NCBI RefSeq assembly: GCF_005403045.1
Contig: NZ_BJCL01000009.1
Span: 186,001-250,000, forward strand
Source: Pseudaquabacterium pictum
Lineage (GTDB): Bacteria; Pseudomonadota; Gammaproteobacteria; Burkholderiales; Burkholderiaceae_C
Length of the DNA stretch: 64,000 bases
Reading direction: 5' to 3'
Part shown: positions 43,282 to 51,084 of the stretch, piece after piece
How the letters are laid out: each line of letters opens with the position of its first letter
Numbering within the stretch: position 1 is the stretch's first letter
The notes under the pieces: model-generated
Database searches by the model: none
The model's input: the letters and a program-made list of their open reading frames with translations, nothing else
What the model was told of the DNA's origin: nothing
Made by a program: the position numbers and the translations under genes

Positions 43282-46035
43282 TCACTTGAAGGTGTAGGTG
43301 GCGCTCAGGTAGAAGCGCCGGCCGCGCGGATCGGTGTAGCTCGGGTCGTAGCCCGACAGGTAGGTGTCGGCCTGGTTGGAGAACGGCGGCGCGGTGTTCA
43401 GCAGGTTCAGCACGCCGCCGCGCACCGTCAGCCCGGGCAGGGCCTGCCAGCTGCCGGTCAGGTCCCACAGCGAGTAGGCCTTGACGCGGTTGGGCTGCAC
43501 ATAGGTGCCGGTCACCGGGTCGGGGGCGTTGTTCTGGTCGTTGTAGCTGCTGAGGTAGGTGTTGCTCAGCGTCAGGCCCAACGGGCCGCGCTCCCAGTCC
43601 ACCGACACGGTGTGGCGCCAGCGCTGCACCACCTTGTCGTCGACGAACTTGCCCAGGTTGCTGATGAACGGGTCGCCGTTGCCGCTCTGCTCCTTCGACT
43701 TGAGCGTCAGCGTGCCGTTGACCCGCAGCGCGAAGGTGCCCACCGGGCTGCGCAGATCACGCAGCGCGGCCGACACATCCAGGCCGCTGGCCTTCTGGTT
43801 GCCGCGGTTGGCCTTGCGCAGCTCGATGAAGCAGATCCCGCTGTCGTCCGGGTCGTAGTCGCACAGGCCCTCGTCCTCGTTGTAGCGGTGCACCAGGCTC
43901 TCGTACTTGGCCGGGTTGGCCAGGATCACCTCGGCGCCGATCTTGCTGATCAAGTTGCGCTTCTCGATGTGCCAGAAGTCCAGGCTGAAGCTGGTGCCCT
44001 TGGCCGGCTCGAACACGCCGCCCAGGCTGAACTGGCGGGATTTCTCGGGCTTCAGGTTCGGGGTGGAGAAGTTGCGCACCCGCCAGGCGTCCACGCAGTC
44101 GTTGACCGAGCCGCCATCGGCCAGGCAGACCGGGTCGGCCAGCAGCGGGCCGTCGAACTCGGTGACCGGGCGGTACAGGTCGGTCATCGATGGCGCGCGG
44201 AAGCCCGCACCCACCGAGCCGCGCAGCAGCCAGGCCTTGTCGGGCTGCCAGCGCAGGCCCAGCTTGGGGCTGACCGCGCTGCCGGTGCGCTGGTAGCGCT
44301 CGTAGCGCAGGGCCGCCTGCATCTCCAGCCCCTTGGCCAGCGGCACGGCCAGCTCGCTCCAGACGGCGCTGACGTTGCGCTTGTAGCTGAAGTCGGCGTC
44401 CGGCCCCTGCGAGGTCTGGCCCAGGATCAGGTCGTCGGCCAGCGCCTGCGACTGGTGGAACTTCTGCGTCTCGCGGCGCAGCTCACCGCCGGCGGCCAGG
44501 TTCAGCTCGCCGGCCGGCAGCTTCATCAGCGGGCGCGAGAAGCGGAAGTCCAGCGCATCCATCGTGCCGGTGGCGCGGCGCACCTCGCCGCGGATCTGCG
44601 CCTGCGCGATCAGCGCCACGCCGGCAGCGCTGGATGGTGCGAAGGGATTGATCCGCCCGTCGGCCAAGCCTTCGTCGATCATCGCCTCGTTCAGGAAGCC
44701 GCCATAGGCCCGGTCGGACACGGTGTTGCGGCTGTGGTTCAGCGCCACCTCGTAGTCCCAGGCGCCCAGCATGCCGTTGGTGCCCAGCACCAGGCGGCTG
44801 CCCGAGGACACCAGCTCGCTGTCCTGCCGGCCGGCCTCGGTGAAGCGCAGGCGGGCGGTGATCACCGGGTCGCTGAAGGTCTCCAGGCCCGAGCCGGTGA
44901 GGCCGGCCACCGGTGTCACCGACAGGTCGATGTCGGGCGTGAACGGCGCCGGCAGCGCCACGTAGTGGGTGCGGGCACGGCTGAGCGACAGCTCGGCAAA
45001 GCCGGTGTGGCCGCCGCCCAGGTTCAGCGTGCCGCGGGTCAGCAGCGACTGCTTGTCGCTCTCGGGGGACAGCTCCACATCCTGCATGAAGTTGTAGGTG
45101 CAGCCCTGCGGGCCGCCGATGCCGCCAGGCAGGTTCAGGTTGGCCGGCGGGTTGCAGTTGGGCCACGACAGGTTGAAGCGGCGCTCGGTCAGCAGCGTGC
45201 CATCGGGCAGCTTGAAGCCCTGGGCCCTCAGGAAGGCGAGCTGGGCGCGGCCGATGTCGATGTTGGCCGGGAAAGTGCGGCTGAGCAGCAGGTGCGGCAG
45301 CCGGCCCGGCACGTCGAGATCGGTGATGAACTGGCGCTGCGACGAGGCCAGGCGGTCGGTCTTCTGCAGATCGAGCACGGCCATCAGGTTGAAGCCGTCG
45401 CGCGCAAAGTCGCCGACGCCGGCGGCCACGGATGCAGTGCGCTTGCCGGCACCGCCTTCCTGCGTGCCCATCAGCGAGGCACTGACCTCCACGCCGCGGT
45501 AATCCCGCCGGGTGATGAAGTTGATGACACCGGCCACCGCATCGCTGCCGTACAGCGCCGAGGCGCCGTCCAGCAGCACCTCCACCCGCTCGATGGCCGC
45601 GGCCGGGATGTTGTTCAGGTCGACGCCGCTGTCATCGCCCGGCGAGGCGAAGTTGGCCATGCGCCGGCCGTTGAGCAGCACCAGCGTGGACGATACGCCG
45701 ATGCCGCGCAGGTTGGCGGCGTTGAAGCCCATCTGGTCGCGGTAGCCGCCGGCCGAGATGCTGATGCCGTCGGTCAGGTTGCCGGCGGCCGTGCCCAGGC
45801 GGCTGATGATCTCGGACGCCGTGGTGGCACCCAGCTTGGTGATCTCGTCGCGGGTGATCACCTGCACCGGCAGCGCGCCTTCGCCGTCGATGCGCTTGAT
45901 GGCCGAACCGGTGATCTCCACCCGCTGCGGCGTGCCGCTCTGGGCCAGGGCGGGCAGTGCCGACCCGACGGCGGTGGCCAGCAGGGCGGCCCGGGCAACC
46001 GCCTTCAACAGACAACGGGGGAAACGTGGGGGCAT
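43282..46035 (-). CDS. TonB-dependent outer-membrane receptor
   Basis: A 917-residue receptor with a signal peptide (AALLATAVGSALPALAQ), a plug domain (VEITGSAIKRIDGEGALPVQ to GVINFITRRDYRGVEVSASL, about residues 35-180) and a large beta-barrel ending with the aromatic C-terminal signature (GRRFYLSATYTFK). It belongs to the peptide/large-substrate branch with ITRDE plug and NAANLRGIG motifs. It is divergent from a cyanophycinase-like gene across 216 bp, which suggests uptake of peptide products. Confidence 0.93.
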   Translation of the reverse strand: MPPRFPRCLLKAVARAALLATAVGSALPALAQSGTPQRVEITGSAIKRIDGEGALPVQVITRDEITKLGATTASEIISRLGTAAGNLTDGISISAGGYRDQMGFNAANLRGIGVSSTLVLLNGRRMANFASPGDDSGVDLNNIPAAAIERVEVLLDGASALYGSDAVAGVINFITRRDYRGVEVSASLMGTQEGGAGKRTASVAAGVGDFARDGFNLMAVLDLQKTDRLASSQRQFITDLDVPGRLPHLLLSRTFPANIDIGRAQLAFLRAQGFKLPDGTLLTERRFNLSWPNCNPPANLNLPGGIGGPQGCTYNFMQDVELSPESDKQSLLTRGTLNLGGGHTGFAELSLSRARTHYVALPAPFTPDIDLSVTPVAGLTGSGLETFSDPVITARLRFTEAGRQDSELVSSGSRLVLGTNGMLGAWDYEVALNHSRNTVSDRAYGGFLNEAMIDEGLADGRINPFAPSSAAGVALIAQAQIRGEVRRATGTMDALDFRFSRPLMKLPAGELNLAAGGELRRETQKFHQSQALADDLILGQTSQGPDADFSYKRNVSAVWSELAVPLAKGLEMQAALRYERYQRTGSAVSPKLGLRWQPDKAWLLRGSVGAGFRAPSMTDLYRPVTEFDGPLLADPVCLADGGSVNDCVDAWRVRNFSTPNLKPEKSRQFSLGGVFEPAKGTSFSLDFWHIEKRNLISKIGAEVILANPAKYESLVHRYNEDEGLCDYDPDDSGICFIELRKANRGNQKASGLDVSAALRDLRSPVGTFALRVNGTLTLKSKEQSGNGDPFISNLGKFVDDKVVQRWRHTVSVDWERGPLGLTLSNTYLSSYNDQNNAPDPVTGTYVQPNRVKAYSLWDLTGSWQALPGLTVRGGVLNLLNTAPPFSNQADTYLSGYDPSYTDPRGRRFYLSATYTFK

Positions 46036-46251
46036 GGCAGGGGCTTTCCGGCGGAGTTGGGGCAGATGTGGGGTGCGGCCCAGTCTAGGAAGCCCTTCAC
46101 ATGCCGGACACGGGCCGGCAACCGGCCGGTCGCACCAGCGCAACTCGGGGTCGCATCAGCGCAAGCGGCTGTGGCCGATTCCGCCACATCCGGTGGCAGC
46201 ATCCCGCCTCACCGCTCCCTTGCCCGCCGGTTGCCCGGCCCGGCCGCCCCC

Positions 46252-47520
46252 ATGCTGCACCGCCTGCTCCACCCCGCCACGCTGTTCGCCGCCGTGGCCA
46301 CCGTCCTGTTCAGCCTGGCCGCGCAGGCCCAGGGCGTGATCGATCCCAACCAGCGCGGCCAGGGCACGGCGGTGGCCATCGGCGGCGGGCTCAAGAGCGA
46401 CAACGACGAAATCTACAACCGGCTGATCGCCGCCGCGGGCGGCAAGTCGGCGCGCTGGGTGGTGTTCGGCACCGGGTCGGAGAACCCCACCGGCAGTGCC
46501 GATGGCGTGGTGCAGCAGTTCCGCCAGCGTGGCGTCACCGCGGTGGCGCTGCCAGTCTCGCCGCTGCTGAAGGACAAGCCGGTGGCCGACGCGGTGCGCG
46601 ACCCGGCCCTGGTGGCCCAGGTGCAGGCGGCCCAGGGCGTGTACTTCACCGGCGGGGCGCAGGCCCGCATCGTCGATGCCTTCCAGCCCGGCGGCCAGGC
46701 CACGCCGCTGCTGCAGGCGATCTGGGCGGTGTACCGCGCCGGCGGCGTGGTGGCCGGCACCTCGGCCGGCGCGGCGATCATGAGCACCACCATGTTCCGC
46801 GATGCGCCCGACGTGCTGGGCGCGATGAAGGGCAAGCTGCGCGACGGCCAGGAGGTCGACCGCGGCCTGGGCTTCATGGGCCCGGCGCTGTTCGTCGACC
46901 AGCACTTCCTCAAGCGCGGGCGCATCGGCCGCATGCTGCCGCTGCTGCAGGCCAAGGGCTACACCCTGGGCCTGGGCGTGGAGGAGAACAGCGCCGCGGT
47001 ACTGCACGGCGACACGGTGGAGGTGATCGGCCGCGCCCTGCTGGTCAACCTGGCCGAGGCCCGCAGCGATGCCGGCCTGGGCGCCTTCAATGTGAGCAAC
47101 GTGCGGGTGAGCCTGCTCGACACCGGCGACAGCCTGCGCCTGCCCGGCGGCCAGATGACGCCATCGGCGGCCAAGCTGAAGGGCCAGGTGCTGGACCCGG
47201 CCGCCGCCGGCTACAAGCCCTACTACAGCGAGCCGCCGTTCTACGTGGACATGCTGGGCGACAACGTGATCGGCACCGCGATGGGCCTGCTGATCGACGG
47301 CAGCTTTGCCGATGTGCGCGGCATCGCCTTCCACCCGCGCCCGCCGGCCAGCGACGCACAGGGCGCGCTGGGCTTCGAGTTCCTGCTCAGCAAGGGCCCG
47401 GGCAGCATGGGCTGGACGACCGAGGCCGGCGGCGGCGAGGACTACACCGTGCGCGACCTGCGCCTGGCGGTGCGGCCGATCCGCATGGCCCAGCCGATGT
47501 ACACCCCCTGGGCGCGGTAA
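46252..47520 (+). CDS. Secreted cyanophycinase-like S51 peptidase
   Basis: A 422-residue protein with a signal peptide (LFAAVATVLFSLAAQAQ). It has the class I glutamine-amidotransferase-like S51 core: nucleophile Ser171 in AGTSAGAAIMS, VDQHFLKRGRIGRML with a conserved His, and GLGVEENSAAVL. Extracellular cyanophycinases (CphE type) cut cyanophycin to beta-Asp-Arg dipeptides. It is longer than cytosolic CphB because of a C-terminal domain. A basic-amino-acid ABC transporter follows directly. Confidence 0.88.
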   Translation: MLHRLLHPATLFAAVATVLFSLAAQAQGVIDPNQRGQGTAVAIGGGLKSDNDEIYNRLIAAAGGKSARWVVFGTGSENPTGSADGVVQQFRQRGVTAVALPVSPLLKDKPVADAVRDPALVAQVQAAQGVYFTGGAQARIVDAFQPGGQATPLLQAIWAVYRAGGVVAGTSAGAAIMSTTMFRDAPDVLGAMKGKLRDGQEVDRGLGFMGPALFVDQHFLKRGRIGRMLPLLQAKGYTLGLGVEENSAAVLHGDTVEVIGRALLVNLAEARSDAGLGAFNVSNVRVSLLDTGDSLRLPGGQMTPSAAKLKGQVLDPAAAGYKPYYSEPPFYVDMLGDNVIGTAMGLLIDGSFADVRGIAFHPRPPASDAQGALGFEFLLSKGPGSMGWTTEAGGGEDYTVRDLRLAVRPIRMAQPMYTPWAR

Positions 47521-47556
47521 CCTCGCCATTCTGTCCGTCCACGCACCCTGACCACC

Positions 47557-48342
47557 ATGCAACGTCGCCTCCTCGCCCTTGCCCTGCCCCTGGTCCTGGC
47601 CTTCGGGGCCGCCACCGCCCACGCCCAGGCGCCCGACTGGAAGAAGATCCGCATCGGCGTCGAAGGCGCCTACCCCCCGTTCAGCGAGGTGGGCCCCGAC
47701 GGCAAGTTGAAGGGCTTCGACATCGACATCGCGATGGCGCTGTGCGCCGAAATGAAGGCCGAATGCACCCTGGTGCAGCAGGAGTGGGACGGCATCATCC
47801 CGGCGCTGCAGTCGCGCAAGTTCGACGCCATCATCGCGTCGATGGCCATCACCGAAGAGCGGCTGAAGGTCGTCAACTTCACCGCCAAGTACTACAACAC
47901 CCCCAGCCGCCTGGTGGCCAAGGCCGATGCCAAGCTGGAGGCCAGCGCCGCCGGCCTGAAGGGCAAGCGCATCGGCGTGCAGCGCAGCACCATCCAGGAC
48001 CGCTTCGTCACCGCCACCTTCACCCAGAGCGAGATCGTGCGCTACGCCAAGGCCGACGAGGTCTACCTGGATCTCGCCGCCGGCCGGGTGGACGTGGTGT
48101 TCTCCGACACCCTGGCGGTGGACGGCGGCTTCCTGAAGAAGCCGCAGGGCAAGGGCTTCGCCTTCTTCGGCCCGGCCTACGACGACCCCAAGTTCTTCGG
48201 CACCGGCTCGGGCATCGCGGTGCGCAAGGCCGACACCGCGCTGCAGGCCAAGTTCAACGCCGCCATCCCGGCCATCCGGGCCAACGGCGTCTACAAGAAG
48301 ATCAACGACAAGTACTTCGACTTCGACGTCTACGGAAAGTGA
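47557..48342 (+). CDS. Basic amino acid ABC transporter substrate-binding protein
   Basis: A 261-residue periplasmic binding protein of the lysine/arginine/ornithine family: signal peptide ending AHAQ, then IRIGVEGAYPPFSEVGPDG, CTLVQQEWDGIIPALQSRKF and IASMAITEERLKVVNFT as in ArgT/HisJ. Arginine or ornithine is the likely ligand, fitting products of cyanophycin breakdown. It follows the cyanophycinase-like gene by 36 bp. Confidence 0.92.
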   Translation: MQRRLLALALPLVLAFGAATAHAQAPDWKKIRIGVEGAYPPFSEVGPDGKLKGFDIDIAMALCAEMKAECTLVQQEWDGIIPALQSRKFDAIIASMAITEERLKVVNFTAKYYNTPSRLVAKADAKLEASAAGLKGKRIGVQRSTIQDRFVTATFTQSEIVRYAKADEVYLDLAAGRVDVVFSDTLAVDGGFLKKPQGKGFAFFGPAYDDPKFFGTGSGIAVRKADTALQAKFNAAIPAIRANGVYKKINDKYFDFDVYGK

Positions 48343-48346
48343 CGCG

Positions 48347-49033
48347 GTGCTGCACGGCTATGCGCTGAGCCTGCTGGAAGGCGCCGCCCTGACGCTGTCG
48401 GTGGCGGTGCTGTCGCTGGGCATCGCGCTGGTCCTGGGCCTCGCCGGCGCGGTGGCCAAGCTGTCGCGCTCGCGGCTGGCGCAGGGCGTGGCCCAGGTCT
48501 ACACCACCGTCATCCGCGCCGTGCCCGATCTGGTGCTGATGCTGCTGGTGTTCTACGGCGGCCAGATGGCGATCAACAGCCTGGGTGAGCGGCTGGGCTG
48601 GGCCTATATCGACATCGACCCCTGGGCCGCCGGCGTCCTGACCATCGGCTTCATCTTCGGCGCCTACTTCACCGAGGTGCTGCGCGGCGCCTTCCTGGCC
48701 GTGCCGGCCGGGCAGAAGGAGGCCGCGGTGGCCTGCGGCTTCACGCCGTGGCAGGTGCTGTGGCGCATCGTCGGCCCGCAGATGCTGCGCCATGCGCTGC
48801 CAGGGCTGAGCAACAACTGGCTGGTGATGATCAAGGCCACGGCCATCGTCTCGGTGATCGGCCTGTCGGACCTGATGAACCGCGCCGCCCAGGCCGCCGG
48901 CACCACCCGCGAGCCCTTCCTGTTCTACGGTGCGGCGGCGCTGCTGTACCTGGCCTTCACCACGCTGTCGGAGCTGGGTTTCGCCTGGCTGTCGCGGCGG
49001 CTGGCCATCGGCACGCGGAAGGCGGCGCTGTGA
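48347..49033 (+). CDS. Amino acid ABC transporter permease (HisQ type)
   Basis: A 228-residue permease starting with GTG four bases after the binding-protein stop. It has five hydrophobic helices and the EAA-like loop GQKEAAVACGFTPWQVLWRIVGPQ (residues about 123-146), plus IRAVPDLVLMLLVFYGGQ typical of HisQ/ArtQ. Its end overlaps the next permease gene as GTGA. Confidence 0.92.
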   Translation: MLHGYALSLLEGAALTLSVAVLSLGIALVLGLAGAVAKLSRSRLAQGVAQVYTTVIRAVPDLVLMLLVFYGGQMAINSLGERLGWAYIDIDPWAAGVLTIGFIFGAYFTEVLRGAFLAVPAGQKEAAVACGFTPWQVLWRIVGPQMLRHALPGLSNNWLVMIKATAIVSVIGLSDLMNRAAQAAGTTREPFLFYGAAALLYLAFTTLSELGFAWLSRRLAIGTRKAAL

Positions 49034-49719
49034 ACCTGCAGGTGATGTGGGACAGCCTGCCGATGTACGCGGCCGGCGCCGGCACCACGCTGCAGCTGCT
49101 GCTGCTGGCGCTGGCCATCGGCGGGGCGCTGGCGCTGCCGCTGTCGGTGCTGCGCAGCCTGCCGTCGGCCTGGGCCTGGCGGCCGGTGTGGCTGTTCACC
49201 TACGTGATCCGCGGCACGCCGCTGCTGGTGCAGCTGTTCCTGCTGTACTACGGCCTGGCGCAGTTCGACGCGGTGCGCGACAGCCTGCTGTGGCCCTGGC
49301 TCAAGTCGGCCTGGTTCTGCGCGGTGACGGCCTTCGCCATCAACACCTGCGCCTACACCACCGAGATCCTGCACGGCGCGATCAAGGCCGTGCCGGCCGG
49401 CGAGGTGGAGGCCGCGCGCGCGCTGGGCATGGGCCGCTGGATGGCCTTCCGCCGCATCGTGCTGCCGTCGGCCATGCGGCGCAGCCTGCCGGCCTACAGC
49501 AACGAGGTGGTGCTGATGCTGCACGGCACCGCCCTGGCCAGCGTGGTCACGCTGCACGACCTGACCGGCGTGGCGCGCGAGGTCAACTCCATCCACTACC
49601 TGCCGTTCGAGGCCTTCATCACCGCAGCGCTGTGCTACCTGGCCATCACCGTGCTGCTGGTCGGCGGCTTCCAGCTGGCCGAGCGGCGCTGGCTGCGGCC
49701 GTTCGCAGCCCGCGGGTGA
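49030..49719 (+). CDS. Amino acid ABC transporter permease (HisM type)
   Basis: A 229-residue permease with GTG start, helices beginning TLQLLLLALAIGGALALPL, the conserved VIRGTPLLVQLFLLYYGLAQ and the EAA loop VEAARALGMGRWMAFRRIVL. It pairs with the preceding HisQ-like permease. No ATPase gene follows: the next gene is an aminotransferase, so the ATPase must come from elsewhere in the genome. Confidence 0.92.
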   Translation: MNLQVMWDSLPMYAAGAGTTLQLLLLALAIGGALALPLSVLRSLPSAWAWRPVWLFTYVIRGTPLLVQLFLLYYGLAQFDAVRDSLLWPWLKSAWFCAVTAFAINTCAYTTEILHGAIKAVPAGEVEAARALGMGRWMAFRRIVLPSAMRRSLPAYSNEVVLMLHGTALASVVTLHDLTGVAREVNSIHYLPFEAFITAALCYLAITVLLVGGFQLAERRWLRPFAARG

Positions 49720-49776
49720 CAGCGCGCGGCTGGCGCTGCGCTTAGCATCCGCCATCCCCGTCTGCCGCACTTGCCC

Positions 49777-50973
49777 ATGTCTGATTCCACCCGCATCCCC
49801 GGCCGCCGCTTCCTGCAGTCACCCGGCCCGTCGCCGGTGCCCGACGAGGTGCTGCATGCGATGGCCCGCCAGCCGATGGACATGGGCGACCCGCGGCTGG
49901 ACGCCACCATCGCCGCCTGCGAAGCCGGGCTGCGCAAGCTGCTGCATGCGCCAGAAGCCGAGGTGTTCTTCTACGCCACCAACGGCCATGGCGCCTGGGA
50001 GGTGGCGGTGGAGAACCTGCTGCCGCCGGGCGGCGAGGTGCTGATCCCCGGCACGGGGCATTTCAGCGAGAGCTGGGCAGTGCAGACCGAGGCCCTGGGC
50101 CGGCGCGTGGTGCGCACGCCCTGGCGCCCGGGCTGGCCGATCGACGCGGCCGACGTGGCCCAGGCGCTGCGCGACGACCCGCAGCATGCCATCGTGGCCG
50201 TGTTCGCGGTGCACACCGACACCGCCAGCGGCATCACCAGCGACATGGCCGCGCTGCGCCAGGCCATCGATGCCACCGGCCACCCGGCGCTGCTGGTGGT
50301 GGACGCGGTGGCCTCGGCCGGCTGCACCCGGGTGGCGATGGCCGAGCTGGGCGCCAACGTGGTGCTGGGCGCCAGCCAAAAGGGCCTGATGACGCCGCCG
50401 GGCATCGGCTGGCTGGCCGCTGATGAGCGGGCACTGGCCGTGGCCGAACGCAACCCGGCGCCGCGCTTCTACTGGGATTGGCGGCTGCGCCGCAGTCCGC
50501 TGAGCTACCGCAAGTTCTGCGGCACGCCGCCGCAGACCCTGCTGGCCGGCCTGGCCGCCGCCTTCGATCTGATCGACCGTGAAGGCGAGGACGAGGTGCT
50601 GGCCCGCCACCGCCGTCTGGCCGGCGCGGTGCAGGCGGCCGTGGCCGGCTGGGCTGAAGCTGGTGCACTGGGCTTCTTCGCCCAGGTGCCGGACAGCCGG
50701 TCGGTGTCGGTCACCTGCATCACCGTGCCCGAGGGGACCGACATCGACGCGCTGCGCACCGTGGCCCGCGACCGCTTCGGCGTGGCCATGGCTGGCGCGC
50801 TGGGCCCGCTGCAGGGCAAGGCCTTCCGCATCGGCCACCTGGGCGACAGCAATGCCGCCACCATCCTGGGCTGCCTGGGCGCGGTGCAAGCGGCCCTGCA
50901 GGTGCAGGGCATTCCGGTGGGCAATGGCGCGCTGGACCGGGCGGTGGCCAGCCTGGTGGCGGCTGGCGGCTGA
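49777..50973 (+). CDS. Class V aminotransferase (alanine-glyoxylate aminotransferase-like)
   Basis: A 398-residue PLP enzyme of the serine/alanine-glyoxylate/pyridoxamine-pyruvate aminotransferase group. The PLP Lys is Lys202 in LGASQKGLMTPPG, and the phosphate-binding ATNGHGAWE and DAVASAGCTRV segments are present, as is the substrate Arg region near the C-terminus (KAFRIGHLGD). It starts at ATG 49777. It follows the amino acid transporter by 57 bp and could process the imported compound. Substrate is unassigned. Confidence 0.9.
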   Translation: MSDSTRIPGRRFLQSPGPSPVPDEVLHAMARQPMDMGDPRLDATIAACEAGLRKLLHAPEAEVFFYATNGHGAWEVAVENLLPPGGEVLIPGTGHFSESWAVQTEALGRRVVRTPWRPGWPIDAADVAQALRDDPQHAIVAVFAVHTDTASGITSDMAALRQAIDATGHPALLVVDAVASAGCTRVAMAELGANVVLGASQKGLMTPPGIGWLAADERALAVAERNPAPRFYWDWRLRRSPLSYRKFCGTPPQTLLAGLAAAFDLIDREGEDEVLARHRRLAGAVQAAVAGWAEAGALGFFAQVPDSRSVSVTCITVPEGTDIDALRTVARDRFGVAMAGALGPLQGKAFRIGHLGDSNAATILGCLGAVQAALQVQGIPVGNGALDRAVASLVAAGG

Positions 50974-51084
50974 CGCGGCTGCGTTGGGCGCGCTGTGGAC
51001 AAGCCTTGATCGGCGCAGGTCCGAGGCCGGCGGGCAACCGGCGGATCCATGTCCGCCGCCCGCCTCGTCCATCCACAACTGCCG

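Noticed and set aside
43612-46250. Plus-strand frame extending upstream of the cyanophycinase-like gene through the TonB receptor region
   Set aside because: Only the part from 46252 encodes a signal peptide and S51 domain; the rest is antisense to the receptor gene.
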